DNA from: Gibbsiella quercinecans | Lineage (GTDB): Bacteria > Pseudomonadota > Gammaproteobacteria > Enterobacterales > Enterobacteriaceae | Length of the DNA: 64,000 nucleotides | Assembly (NCBI RefSeq): GCF_002291425.1 | Contig: NZ_CP014136.1 | Coordinates: 5,346,925-5,410,924 of the forward strand | Direction of reading: 5' to 3' | Part shown: piece by piece, positions 1-9,934 of the stretch | Layout of the letters: each line of letters opens with the position of its first letter | How positions within the stretch are numbered: position 1 is the stretch's first letter | Translations under genes and position numbers: made by a program | The notes under the pieces: model-generated | Databases searched by the model: none | The model's input: the letters and a program-made list of their open reading frames with translations, nothing else | What the model was told of the DNA's origin: nothing

Positions 1-409
1 CAAAACCGAGCCGGAGAAGGTGCAGAGGTTTGTTGAGCAAACCGGTTGTGACATGCTGGCCGTATCGGTGGGCAACGTACATGGTCTGGAGGATATTCCG
101 CGTATTGATATCCCGCTGCTTCAGCGTATTGCCGCCGTTACTCCGGTGCCACTGGTGATTCACGGTGGTTCAGGAATTGATGCCGATATTTTGCGTAGCT
201 TTGTGAATTACAACGTGGTGAAAGTGAATATCGCCAGCGATTTACGCAAGGCTTTTATTACTGCGGTTGGCAAGGCGTATGTGCACAATAATAACGAGGC
301 GAATCTGGCGCGGGTAATGGCAAACGCTAAACAGGCAGTCGAAGAGGATGTCTATGCCAAAATCATTATGATGAACAAAGATCACTCAGCGTTGCACCAG
401 GCTAAATAA
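1..409 (+). CDS. Class II ketose-bisphosphate aldolase (GatY/KbaY/AgaY type), 3' part only
   Basis: This is the C-terminal part of a zinc-dependent class II aldolase. Such enzymes cleave tagatose- or fructose-1,6-bisphosphate to glyceraldehyde-3-phosphate and dihydroxyacetone phosphate in the cytosol. The frame is open from base 2, so the start lies upstream of the window. Visible family motifs are GNVHG and VIHGGSG, each carrying a zinc-ligand histidine, and the phosphate-binding stretch VKVNIASDLR. An HPr-like gene follows 19 bases downstream, a pairing typical of PTS-linked galactitol or amino-sugar operons, so a hexose-bisphosphate substrate made by a PTS pathway is likely. The exact sugar cannot be decided from this fragment. 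Confidence 0.88.
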   Translation, partial: KTEPEKVQRFVEQTGCDMLAVSVGNVHGLEDIPRIDIPLLQRIAAVTPVPLVIHGGSGIDADILRSFVNYNVVKVNIASDLRKAFITAVGKAYVHNNNEANLARVMANAKQAVEEDVYAKIIMMNKDHSALHQAK

Positions 410-428
410 TTGCATGAGGGACGCGGAA

Positions 429-698
429 ATGATTAAGCAATCCATACGGGTGGTTAACAGTACGGGATTACATGCCAGGCCCGCAGCAACGCTGGCGAAA
501 ATCGTTAAGAAATACCGGTCGTCACTGGTGTTGGTGAATAATGGCAAGGCCATCCCGATTAAAAGTATGATGAGCATTCTTGGTGCCGGCGTGAAAGGCA
601 ACACGATGATAGAACTGATTTGTGAAGGAGAAGATGAACAGGCTTTTATGAATGAACTTAAAACTGCTTTTGCTGAAGGGTTTGGTGAATCGTCATAA
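429..698 (+). CDS. HPr-family phosphocarrier protein
   Basis: An 89-residue HPr-like protein that would relay phosphate from enzyme I to a sugar-specific EIIA in the PTS. The active histidine lies in GLHARPA near residue 16, and the regulatory-serine region is KSMMSI near residue 47; both match the HPr fold in order and spacing. I prefer ATG 429 (MIKQSIRV) over ATG 414 because GAGGG at 416-420 then gives an 8-base ribosome-binding spacing. It sits directly behind the aldolase, so it is probably the dedicated HPr of that sugar operon rather than the housekeeping PtsH. Confidence 0.88.
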   Translation: MIKQSIRVVNSTGLHARPAATLAKIVKKYRSSLVLVNNGKAIPIKSMMSILGAGVKGNTMIELICEGEDEQAFMNELKTAFAEGFGESS

Positions 699-744
699 CA
701 CAATGGATTATGATCTGACGTTTGGTTTGGATTATGAAGTTCCT

Positions 745-764
745 GAGCGCCGGAAACGGCGCTC
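745..764. terminator. Candidate hairpin after the aldolase/HPr genes
   Basis: A perfect 8-bp stem, GAGCGCCG and CGGCGCTC, closes a GAAA tetraloop 47 bases after the HPr stop codon. No T-run follows, so it may be a terminator relying on other signals or an RNA-stabilising hairpin. The rest of 699-1018 shows no recognisable gene. Confidence 0.4.
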
Positions 765-1018
765 AAGGGCAAGACAAGATCCCCAAAGTCCAGAACGAAA
801 CGCGGATGCAATGGCGATTCGGCTAGAGAAAGACGTTTGTGCAGAAAAGCAGAACCAGCAATGACAGCGTGCAAAGTGTTAGATTCCGCCTATCTCAACC
901 ATGGTGCGCATAATGTATATTATGTTAAATATGCTGGGTTTGTACTTAAGTTCATGAGCGCCTCTCTTTCAGGAACTTACCGGTGAATCAGTCGTTTGCT
1001 AAAGTTAAGTTGTAGCCC

Positions 1019-1168
1019 GTTATCAAACACAAAGCCGGTTTGCTCAATCTGGCGGAAGAACTCAGCAACGTATCGAAAGCCTGTAAAATCATGGGCGTTT
1101 CACGTGATACATTTTATCGTTACCGCGAACTGGCCGATGAAGGTGGCGTGGATGCGCTGATAAACCGG
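1019..1168 (+). pseudogene. IS481-type transposase, N-terminal fragment
   Basis: About 48 codons encode the N-terminal helix-turn-helix part typical of IS481-family transposases of roughly 345 residues (key pieces LLNLAEEL, ACKIMGVSRDTFYRY, and a following GGVDAL). The frame has a stop just upstream and breaks off near 1168, where the sequence switches to an unrelated IS3-type tail in another frame. The matching catalytic C-terminal half lies at 2368-2944, so the gene has been split and its middle lost. Confidence 0.75.
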
Positions 1169-1259
1169 ACGAGCGTCCGAATATGGCATTGAATGGCTAC
1201 ACGCCGATGCAGCATATTCAACGCATGACCTGATTCTACTTATCACCTCCGTTAAAAAT
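1168..1259 (+). pseudogene. IS3-family transposase C-terminal tail and IS end
   Basis: The stretch 1168-1233 encodes DERPNMALNGYTP and a few more residues before TGA, the usual end of IS3-family OrfB integrases (RPHMALxxxTP type). It is followed by CCTCC, TTAAAAAT and GGAGG, a short inverted repeat at 1243-1264 like those seen next to IS3-family ends. Nothing upstream of 1168 belongs to the same gene, so this is a fused relic. Confidence 0.55.
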
Positions 1260-1353
1260 GGGAGGATTACCATTCCACTTCATCAAGTTTCATGATCTTA
1301 TGGTCACTGCAAAATATTGCTGCGCTTCCCGTTATACTGGGGAAATTGCAAGG

Positions 1354-2244
1354 TTAGCCATTGACCGTAAATCGTGCAGTGCGCCAGTTTTGAATGGCAA
1401 TGGCGGCCGTTTCACGAGTAATAGCGATATTTGCCTGCAGGACATCAATATTCTGCTGCAGTGCGGCCCCTGAATCGCAGAGCGTATCCATCGCCGATGA
1501 TATATTGCTAAAAGGGATCTCCGTGACCGAATAGAGGCTATGTTTACGGTGCCAACCCTTTGCTTTGGCATTTAACCGGGCAAGGGAAGCATAGAAATAT
1601 TTCGAGTAGCTTCGCTCAAATTGTATGTTCAATTGTTCTTTAAAAATGGATGGCTCCACCGGCTTACCAAAATGCAGAAGCAGGGCATGAAGGGCCGCTA
1701 AATAGTCGTCGATGACGATGTTTTTATAGGCACAGGCAGGCGTGGTGTAGAGCATGCGATCCACCTGAACAACACTCCCCTGTTCAATCATGTTGTCCAG
1801 ATAAAACGACGCATGTGCTAGGCTTTTACTCTTCAGCAAATTGGCAATTTCAGGTTTCGTTAGTGGCTTATCGTTGTTGTTCATCGCTTCAACGATGACG
1901 TCCTTTTGCGTGATGTTCTTAAAGCCTTTCTCCAGCCCGACCGAATCCGCCTGAGATTTTCCGTCAAAGTAAAAACCGTAATCCTCTCCGAAATGTTTCA
2001 CAAAATGACGAATGACATAGTAGTCATGCTTTTTCAGATTGCGCGAGGCATGGTATAACTCATTCAAGTGGAATACCGGACGGGGATTTTTCTCGGCGTA
2101 TTCCATCATTTCCAAGAAAATGTCGTCTATCAGCGTCGCATCGGCTTCAATAAAACAGGTGTGCTTGTAGGTACCCTTGCCGGATAGATAGATATAATCA
2201 GGTAGGTTAGTTACGTGTAAAAATAGTTCAAAAAATGGTCCCAT
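1354..2244 (-). CDS. Hypothetical protein with a central winged-helix-like segment
   Basis: I do not recognise this 296-residue protein. The frame is closed by a TGA 12 bases before ATG 2244, so this is the only upstream Met start. No strong ribosome-binding site is visible. Residues about 110-165 (ITQKDVIVEAMNNND, LTKPEIANLL, MIEQGSVVQV) read like a winged-helix domain. The C-terminal part is alpha-helical with no membrane segment. Base composition is more AT-rich than the backbone, and the gene sits between the two halves of a broken IS481-type transposase beside an IS3 relic, so it was probably brought in by transfer. A DNA-binding or restriction/defence-linked role is possible but unsupported. 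Confidence 0.5.
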   Translation of the reverse strand: MGPFFELFLHVTNLPDYIYLSGKGTYKHTCFIEADATLIDDIFLEMMEYAEKNPRPVFHLNELYHASRNLKKHDYYVIRHFVKHFGEDYGFYFDGKSQADSVGLEKGFKNITQKDVIVEAMNNNDKPLTKPEIANLLKSKSLAHASFYLDNMIEQGSVVQVDRMLYTTPACAYKNIVIDDYLAALHALLLHFGKPVEPSIFKEQLNIQFERSYSKYFYASLARLNAKAKGWHRKHSLYSVTEIPFSNISSAMDTLCDSGAALQQNIDVLQANIAITRETAAIAIQNWRTARFTVNG

Positions 2245-2367
2245 AGCACTCGTTCATGAAGTGAATTATTGGAGGGTGATTAATGATAGTGAAAATTAAT
2301 TTAAAAACAAATATTTAATAACCATGTATTCAATGAACGAGATTTGCACTCAACATAAGTTAAATTG

Positions 2368-2944
2368 TGTGAGATTGAAACCGCTCATCCGGGTTATCTG
2401 GGTTCACAGGACACGTTCTACGTGGGCAACCTGAAAGGCGTCGGGCGTATCTATCAACAGACGTTCGTTGATACGTACTCGAAGGTGGCTCACTGAAAGC
2501 TTTACGTCACCAAAGCGCCGATTACAGCAGCTGATTTGCTGAATGATAGTGTACTGCCATTTTATGAGTCTCAGGGCCTGCCGATGCTGAGAATACTGAC
2601 AGACAGAGGTACAGAATATTGCGGCAAAGTGGACCACCATGATTATCAGCTTTATCTGGCGATAAATGACATCGGACACACAAAAACTAAGGCGATGTCA
2701 CCACAGACCAACGGCATCTGCGATGCGGTTCCATAAAACGATACTGAACGAGTTTTATCAGGTGACGTTCCGCAAAAAGTTATATGGCGATCTTGATACA
2801 TTACAATCGGATCTTGATGAATGGCTGGCTCACTATAATAATGAGCGAACTCATCAGGGGAAAATGTGCTGTGGCCGGACGCCAATGGAAACATTACTTG
2901 ATGGAAAGCGCATCTGGGCCGAGAAAAATTTAAGCCAGATGTAA
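2368..2944 (+). pseudogene. IS481-type transposase, catalytic C-terminal fragment (stop and frameshift)
   Basis: This encodes the integrase-core half of an IS481-type transposase: ETAHPGYLGSQDTFYV, the strand with LTDRGTEYCG carrying an acidic catalytic residue, the segment HTKTKAMSPQTNGIC, then RFHKTILNEFYQV and the C-terminal RTHQGKMCCGRTP. It is dead twice over: an in-frame TGA lies at 2494-2496 and the frame shifts at about 2720-2725. The region before TGTGAG at 2368 has no homology to the family, so the middle of the transposase is missing, and the N-terminal fragment lies about 1.2 kb upstream. Confidence 0.85.
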
Positions 2945-2945
2945 C

Positions 2946-2982
2946 CTGACAGATACCTGTATAAATAACCGGTAACTGTCAG
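2946..2982. repeat. Inverted repeat at the end of the IS481-type remnant
   Basis: CTGACAGATACC and GGTAACTGTCAG form a 12-bp stem with one mismatch immediately after the transposase stop codon. It is probably the terminator of the transposase. The sequence that follows (TGTCAGATCAGG and on to about 3000) may be the IS terminal repeat, but no matching left end was found upstream. Confidence 0.4.
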
Positions 2983-3113
2983 ATCAGGTCTGAGCTAATA
3001 CAGTTAAATGAAATATCTGGCAGCCATCATCCTCTTCCTCCAATTCGACTGTTCAAAAATTGTCGATGCTCTTCTAGATAAGCTTTTAAATAATGTTATT
3101 TGCATTAATTCAT

Positions 3114-3968
3114 TTACCAATATTTAATCAGTAATTCCCCTATCTCTGCGATCTGCTTGTTTCTCTCATCCATAGTTGCCTGCGTCCCTGTTAAGTAGAT
3201 CACTACGATACGGGAAGGTTTACCATCAGGCCCCAGTGCCGCGACGATACCGCGCGAACCTCGCTCACCTGCACCCGTTTTATCGGCAATAAACCAGCCA
3301 GCCGGAAGTACCGAACGCAAAAGTGGCCCGGCGACTTTATCCGCCTCCATCCAGTCCATTAATTGCTTTTGTGAGGTTGCTGTCAGTGTCTTGCCGGTTA
3401 ACAGCTGGCGCAGCGTCTGCGCCATAACTTTAGGGGTTGTCGTATCGCGTTCATCGCCCGGCAAGGCTTCGTTCAATTCCGGTTCCCAGCGATCAAGACG
3501 CGTAACCTTGTCACCCGTTTTGCGCAAAAACGCGGTTAATTCCCGTGGCCCGCCAATCGTAGATAGCAGTAAATTGGCCGCAGTGTTATCGCTCATAGTT
3601 ATGGCGGCACGGCATAATTCGGCCACGGTCATACCGTCGGAAAGATGTTGTTCAGTTACGGGTGAATGCTCGACCAGATCACGTTGATGATACTGTATGC
3701 GACGATCGAGTTGCTCATGCCCGGAGTCAACGCGTGATAATACCGCGCCGCATAGCAGCACTTTAAATGTACTCATCATGGGAAAATGTTCTTGCGGGCG
3801 ATAGCTTTCCAGCAGATTACCGCTGGTGAGATCCAGTTCCGCATAGCCCACTCGCGCATTAAGCAGGCCTTCAGCTTCTTTTACTTTATCGAGTGTCGCC
3901 TGGTGTGCAAAAGCGGGTAGGCAAAATGTAGCGAGTAAGGGAATAAAGGACAGACGAAAATGTCGCAT
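3114..3968 (-). CDS. Class A serine beta-lactamase, TEM-like
   Basis: A secreted penicillinase-type class A enzyme of 284 residues. It has a signal peptide ending CLPAFA followed by HQ, the STFK active-site motif, SDN, the Omega-loop EPELN (general-base Glu166) and KTG. It is alignable to TEM-1 along its whole length by inspection but clearly not identical. Positions linked to extended-spectrum change look wild type (E104, R164, G238, E240), so a narrow penicillinase spectrum is expected. Residue 182 is Thr and residue 105 His. ATG 3968 is chosen because AGGAAGAG precedes it and the upstream bases resemble the TEM leader; an upstream ATG at 4022 would spoil the signal peptide. No AmpR or BlaR partner is nearby. 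IS relics alongside suggest acquisition. Confidence 0.95.
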   Translation of the reverse strand: MRHFRLSFIPLLATFCLPAFAHQATLDKVKEAEGLLNARVGYAELDLTSGNLLESYRPQEHFPMMSTFKVLLCGAVLSRVDSGHEQLDRRIQYHQRDLVEHSPVTEQHLSDGMTVAELCRAAITMSDNTAANLLLSTIGGPRELTAFLRKTGDKVTRLDRWEPELNEALPGDERDTTTPKVMAQTLRQLLTGKTLTATSQKQLMDWMEADKVAGPLLRSVLPAGWFIADKTGAGERGSRGIVAALGPDGKPSRIVVIYLTGTQATMDERNKQIAEIGELLIKYW

Positions 3969-4020
3969 ATGAATACTCTTCCTTGGGTTTTCTTTCGTGA
4001 CTTTATCGAAGCATACTAAC

Positions 4021-4043
4021 AAATTAGATCACGAATCTAATTT
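4021..4043. promoter_or_regulatory. Perfect inverted repeat upstream of the beta-lactamase
   Basis: AAATTAGAT and ATCTAATTT form a perfect 9-bp inverted repeat around CACGA, 53 bases ahead of the beta-lactamase start. On the + strand it is followed by a T-run, so it could be a terminator shielding the lipoprotein gene on the right, or an operator-like site in the bla promoter region. Sequence alone cannot separate these. Confidence 0.4.
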
Positions 4044-4072
4044 AGTTTTTTCATTCAAACTACTATAAACCG

Positions 4073-5557
4073 TTGAGCGGAGTGTCTCGGTTACTCCTAT
4101 ACACCGGGAGCGCCTTGTGTTGCTCCGGTGCAGCTTCCCTCCCCCCCAACCCCACACGCGGTAACTTATTGACTTTATCCCAGATAGTAAGAGAATGTTT
4201 CTTCGCGAATGACCAGCAGAAAGCACCGGAGTTTATCATCGCCCGTTCTCCCCGTTTAACGGCCATTATCACGCCAGGCGCACTGGTCGTCACGGCGCTA
4301 CTTTTGCTTGCGGGCTGTTCCTCTAAACCGCCAGCATCTCTTGTCACCCCGCCGCCGGTGGCCAAGCCGTCGCTGCCGCAACAGCCGCAAAGCCAACAGC
4401 CAGTGCGCGGTATTTGGCTGACCACCGTTTCCCGCCTCGATTGGCCGCCGGTGGCATCCGTTAACGCCAGCAGCAGCGCCGTTCGCATCAGCCAGCAGCA
4501 GCAAGCGCTGATCAACAAGCTGGATAAACTGAAAAGCGTCGGCATCAATACCGTGTTCTTCCAGGTCAAACCCGACGCTACCGCGCTCTGGCCCTCTAAA
4601 ATTTTGCCGTGGTCAGATATGCTAACCGGCAATATCGGCCAGGATCCGGGTTACGATCCGCTGCAGTTTATGTTGGATGAGGCACACAAACGCGGCATGA
4701 AGGTCCATGCCTGGTTTAATCCTTATCGCGTATCGGTCAATACCAAACCGAAAACCGTTGCCGAACTGAACCGCACTTTGGTGCAGAACCCGGCCAGCGT
4801 GTTTGTTCTGCATCGCGACTGGGTGCGCACGGCGGGTGAGCGCTTTGTGCTTGATCCCGGCATTCCTGAGGTGCGCGATTGGATCACCAGTATCGTGGCC
4901 GAGGTAGTTACCCATTATCCTATTGATGGCGTGCAGTTTGATGACTACTTCTATACCGAATCACCGGGTTCGGCCCTCAACGACAGCCAAACCTTCAATA
5001 AATATGGTCAGGGCTTCAGCTCAAAAGCCGACTGGCGGCGGCACAACACGCAACAGCTGATTGAACAGGTTTCGCATACCATCAAACAGTTGAAGCCCAA
5101 CGTGGAATTCGGCGTCAGCCCTGCCGGCGTATGGCGCAACCGTTCGCACGATCCGGCAGGTTCTGAAACGCGCGGCGCAGCCGCCTATGATGAATCTTAT
5201 GCTGATACGCGCCGCTGGGTGCAACAGGGGCTGCTGGATTACGTTGCCCCGCAGTTGTATTGGCCGTTCTCACGCAGCGCGGCGCGTTATGATGTGCTGG
5301 CAAACTGGTGGGCGGATGTGGTGAAAACCACCAACACCCGCCTTTATATTGGTATCGCCCTGTACAAAGTGGGTGAGCCTTCGAAGAATGAGCCGGACTG
5401 GACGATCAATGGCGGTGTGCCGGAGCTGAAAAAACAGCTCGATCTGAACGAATCCATGCCGCAAATTAAAGGCACGATTTTATTCAGAGAGAATTATCTC
5501 AACCAGCCGCAGACCCAGGAAGCCGTCAGCTACCTTAGAAGCCGCTGGGGCAGCTAA
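4073..5557 (+). CDS. yddW: YddW-like glycosyl-hydrolase-like (GHL10/DUF187) lipoprotein
   Basis: An outer-membrane or periplasmic lipoprotein of the GHL10 (DUF187) family, predicted to act on peptidoglycan-type glycans; the substrate is not proven. The mature part aligns by eye with E. coli YddW from RGIWLTTVSRLDW to YLRSRWGS, including VFFQVKPD, DGVQFDDYFY and FGVSPAGVW. The lipobox is LLLAGC near residue 81 of the longest frame. The true start is uncertain. The only in-frame ATG (4073) would put over 60 odd residues before the signal peptide, TTG 4169 is possible, and ATG 4209 lies in another frame, so an N-terminal frameshift or replaced leader next to the bla junction cannot be excluded. 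Confidence 0.88.
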   Translation: MSGVSRLLLYTGSALCCSGAASLPPNPTRGNLLTLSQIVRECFFANDQQKAPEFIIARSPRLTAIITPGALVVTALLLLAGCSSKPPASLVTPPPVAKPSLPQQPQSQQPVRGIWLTTVSRLDWPPVASVNASSSAVRISQQQQALINKLDKLKSVGINTVFFQVKPDATALWPSKILPWSDMLTGNIGQDPGYDPLQFMLDEAHKRGMKVHAWFNPYRVSVNTKPKTVAELNRTLVQNPASVFVLHRDWVRTAGERFVLDPGIPEVRDWITSIVAEVVTHYPIDGVQFDDYFYTESPGSALNDSQTFNKYGQGFSSKADWRRHNTQQLIEQVSHTIKQLKPNVEFGVSPAGVWRNRSHDPAGSETRGAAAYDESYADTRRWVQQGLLDYVAPQLYWPFSRSAARYDVLANWWADVVKTTNTRLYIGIALYKVGEPSKNEPDWTINGGVPELKKQLDLNESMPQIKGTILFRENYLNQPQTQEAVSYLRSRWGS

Positions 5558-5576
5558 CCGTAAACTTTATCCTGTA

Positions 5577-7926
<2,350 letters not shown>

Positions 7927-7933
7927 TAGCCAC

Positions 7934-7962
7934 CCCGGTGGGCGCGCCATGCGCTCACCGGG
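7934..7962 (+). terminator. katG terminator hairpin
   Basis: CCCGGTGGGCGC and GCGCTCACCGGG form a 12-bp stem with a single G-T pair around GCCAT, seven bases after the katG stop codon. There is no long T-run, but position and strength suit a terminator. Confidence 0.6.
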
Positions 7963-7966
7963 ATTA

Positions 7967-8000
7967 GGTGCTGACGCTCAATGGAACAGGGATTTTGCAG
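7967..8000 (+). repeat. Possible degenerate Tn3-type terminal repeat
   Basis: CTGACGCTCAATGGAAC (7971-7987) matches the outer half of the classical Tn3 38-bp inverted repeat (CTGACGCTCAGTGGAAC) at 16 of 17 bases. It is followed by AGGGATTTTG, a decamer also found just inside that repeat in Tn3, as if 14 bases were deleted between. It lies at the left edge of the AT-rich T6SS cassette. The comparison is from memory and the assignment tentative. Confidence 0.35.
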
Positions 8001-8066
8001 GTGAGCTTGCACTCCATTCAGCCGAACGGTTTTATGCAAGGGCTGCCAGAAAGCCTTTTTTATTAC

Positions 8067-8546
8067 TTATGCCGTAATTCTGTGATTCCAGCTATCTTTA
8101 TAAATGATATTACCATCGCAATGCTTCCAGGTAATGCTTTCATAACGCAGAAGAATAGTTTCCAAGTGAGTGCCTGATGCTGCTCCAGGATATAAGTCGG
8201 GGGTGATTGATGTTATTTTCACATTATCAAGAATAATATTAAAGTATTCAGTTTCCAGACCTGCTTCTGAAACAGAATACATCTTGATCGTGGCGGATTT
8301 TAATGTTGCACCTTCACTCAATGTCTTATATAAGATCGGCGTCACGCGATCAAATTCTTTTTGAAACATTATTGGTGCATGCACTCTGGTTCCAGTAAGA
8401 CGACCAGTACTACTATCTGTAGGTATACAGACGTTATGTGTAAATGACTTCAGTTCTATTGCTCCAATACGATCGGCCACTAACGAACCACCAACAACGG
8501 GGGAACCATTAGTATCGGTTAACCAAAGATATGCTGGATTTGACAT
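8067..8546 (-). CDS. hcp: Hcp-family T6SS tube protein
   Basis: A 159-residue Hcp protein. Hcp hexamers stack into the expelled inner tube of the type VI secretion system and can carry effectors in their lumen. Family features include the start MSNPAYLWLTDTNGSPVVGG, the IGAIELKSF segment, and the tail ETILLRYESITWKHCDGNI. No toxin extension is present, so it is a plain tube protein. No T6SS structural genes (vipAB, tssJKLM, clpV) occur in the window, making this an orphan hcp that relies on a locus elsewhere. It is the last gene of an AT-rich minus-strand cassette with a candidate effector and three small membrane proteins upstream, which it may deliver. Confidence 0.93.
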   Translation of the reverse strand: MSNPAYLWLTDTNGSPVVGGSLVADRIGAIELKSFTHNVCIPTDSSTGRLTGTRVHAPIMFQKEFDRVTPILYKTLSEGATLKSATIKMYSVSEAGLETEYFNIILDNVKITSITPDLYPGAASGTHLETILLRYESITWKHCDGNIIYKDSWNHRITA

Positions 8547-8559
8547 TTAATCTCCTTTT

Positions 8560-8742
8560 TCATTTGAACTTTTCAAACTTTTCCGTAATGCGAGGAAAAA
8601 ACCAAATTAAAGCAATAACGGTGACAAACATTAGCCCCCACCAATACTCAGGGAATAAGTAGAGCCATAATGAGGCTAAAGCGAATATGAGCAATGGAAG
8701 TAATACACTTTCTAATAGAAGCGCTATCAGACTTTTAAACAC
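8560..8742 (-). CDS. Small two-helix membrane protein A (candidate immunity protein)
   Basis: A 60-residue protein made almost wholly of two membrane segments (about residues 5-27 and 34-50) with a charged tail ITEKFEKFK. It resembles the two other small membrane proteins of this cassette (8909-9094 and 9935-10123) in size, N-terminal basic or short cytosolic start and helix spacing. It sits 13 bases upstream of the hcp start on the same strand. By arrangement it is a candidate inner-membrane immunity protein against a membrane-acting T6SS effector. No family name is offered; this is inference from context. Confidence 0.6.
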   Translation of the reverse strand: MFKSLIALLLESVLLPLLIFALASLWLYLFPEYWWGLMFVTVIALIWFFPRITEKFEKFK

Positions 8743-8766
8743 CGCACTTCCCCCTGATATAATCAG

Positions 8767-8889
8767 TTAACTCGTCAAGGCTATAATCGATTTTAATTCA
8801 ATTGGACCTAACTGTGTCGGCATTAAGTACTCACCAACTACAGGTGATCCATTTTCATCTGTTAACCAAATATGATCTGGAGTCGACAT
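8767..8889 (-). pseudogene. Truncated Hcp gene (N-terminal 40 codons)
   Basis: Translation from ATG 8889 gives MSTPDHIWLTDENGSPVVGE, then about 20 further residues including LGPIELKSI, then TAA. This is clearly the N-terminus of a second Hcp, parallel to MSNPAYLWLTDTNGSPVVGG in the intact gene, but it ends after 40 residues. It lies between two small membrane-protein genes, which points to duplication and deletion of an hcp-immunity unit. Confidence 0.8.
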
Positions 8890-8908
8890 TTTCAATATCC
8901 TTTTAAGA

Positions 8909-9094
8909 TTATCGATAAAAACAAAAAACAGCAATTAGCATTAATATAAAAAATATCGCTATAGTCTGCATTGCTATATCAGGAAAATAATGAGCCATAA
9001 AAACACCAAAGATTACAGTCAGTATTATTGGAATATACGTCCAAACAAAAAAAGACAACTGCTCTTTGAGCCACTTTCTTAGACACTTAACCAT
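8909..9094 (-). CDS. Small two-helix membrane protein B (probable immunity partner of the 9100-9792 gene)
   Basis: A 61-residue protein with a basic N-terminus (MVKCLRKWLKEQ) and two hydrophobic helices. It carries the motif HYFPD between the helices, shared with protein C (RYFFPD). It begins 5 bases after the stop of the upstream 230-residue gene, the tight arrangement expected of a T6SS effector and its cognate immunity protein. A membrane-embedded immunity protein would fit a pore-forming or membrane-depolarising toxin. The role is inferred from context and topology only. Confidence 0.6.
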   Translation of the reverse strand: MVKCLRKWLKEQLSFFVWTYIPIILTVIFGVFMAHYFPDIAMQTIAIFFILMLIAVFCFYR

Positions 9095-9099
9095 ATCTT

Positions 9100-9792
9100 C
9101 TACCTCACCATACGTGCTATTGCATTAACAATATCTTCGTCTGATGAAGGAGTTACCTTGAAAGAACGCGCTTTCATGAACGTAGGTTCAACCAGAAAAT
9201 ACATCATTTCTAACTTTCGCATATACAACGCTTGGTAATATGCAGGACACATAAGCCGTAATCGTTCAGCACTTTCAACTGCTTCCGGAATGTAACCGTA
9301 AAGGGCTATAGCTGCGACTGAAAGGCCTGAGACCTTACCAACCTTTCTGACAATTCCAGTACTAACATTAGAACCAAGGCATATTGCCATAGTAACCCCC
9401 AGGGAGAATGACTGAGTAGTTAAAGAACTAGTTGATATATTTACACTCATTTTCATTAACAAGCGGTTGATGTATTCTAATTGTTGCTGAGTTCTGTTTT
9501 TTAAAAGTAACTCAACGTAAATATGGATAAGTTCTGAAATTACCCTACGATCTTTAACTAATTGATAAAATGCTTCAAAAAAACGCGTATCCTCACTTTT
9601 TAACCTGGAGCAAACATCCTGATAATTATCAGTGAAGCATGACATATAATATAGCATTCGAGTGGCACCATCCTGAATTCTGCTCGCTTGCTCGATAACC
9701 TGTTCTTTGACACCTGAAAGAGCATCCGCCAGCTTTCCGGCAAGGATTTTATCACTCGCCATTTTACTGATAATTGCTTCACTATAGTACAT
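9100..9792 (-). CDS. Candidate T6SS effector (membrane-acting?)
   Basis: A 230-residue protein with no signal peptide. The N-terminal two thirds is a helical segment (KMASDKILAGKLADALSGV and on). A less polar stretch follows at about residues 130-170 (SLGVTMAICLGSNVS, VSGLSVAAIALYGYIPEA) that could insert into a membrane. It lies in an Hcp cassette and is followed at once by a small membrane protein, so an Hcp-delivered pore-forming effector is the best guess. Serratia marcescens has a small pore-forming T6SS effector, Ssp6, with membrane immunity Sip6; size and arrangement are reminiscent, but I could not align them. Low GC sets it apart from katG and the RND genes. Confidence 0.5.
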   Translation of the reverse strand: MYYSEAIISKMASDKILAGKLADALSGVKEQVIEQASRIQDGATRMLYYMSCFTDNYQDVCSRLKSEDTRFFEAFYQLVKDRRVISELIHIYVELLLKNRTQQQLEYINRLLMKMSVNISTSSLTTQSFSLGVTMAICLGSNVSTGIVRKVGKVSGLSVAAIALYGYIPEAVESAERLRLMCPAYYQALYMRKLEMMYFLVEPTFMKARSFKVTPSSDEDIVNAIARMVR

Positions 9793-9836
9793 AACAAAAT
9801 CCCTTAGTTAATTATCCATTTTATAAACTTACATAT

Positions 9837-9934
9837 TTACACAGAACCCATCGTTACACAAACGATCTCACGAATATCCTTGTGAGTCTTTGGCGTAATC
9901 ATACAGGTTTTATCGATCAGTGATTGCCAAGTAT
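9837..9934 (-). pseudogene. Possible C-terminal remnant of a lost gene
   Basis: Between the candidate effector and small membrane protein C, a minus-strand frame ends ITPKTHKDIREIVCVTMGSV before TAA (9837-9839). It has no start of its own and its frame runs back into gene C. It looks like the tail of a deleted effector that once partnered protein C, but it is too short to identify. Confidence 0.25.

Noticed and set aside
652..864. 70-residue frame after HPr
   Set aside because: Overlaps the HPr end in another frame, low-complexity Arg-rich tail; contains the GAGCGCC hairpin, so more likely non-coding.
386..874. 162-residue open frame on the minus strand
   Set aside because: It lies antisense to the HPr gene, has no domain signal and no ribosome-binding site.
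2247..2341. ACTCGTTCAT and ATGAACGAG as inverted ends of an insertion around the orphan ORF
   Set aside because: Only 9 bases match and they lie on the same side of the ORF, so they do not bracket it.
8039..8061. GGCT-AGCC stem with T6 on the + strand as terminator
   Set aside because: Stem is only 4-5 bp and points into hcp; too weak to list.
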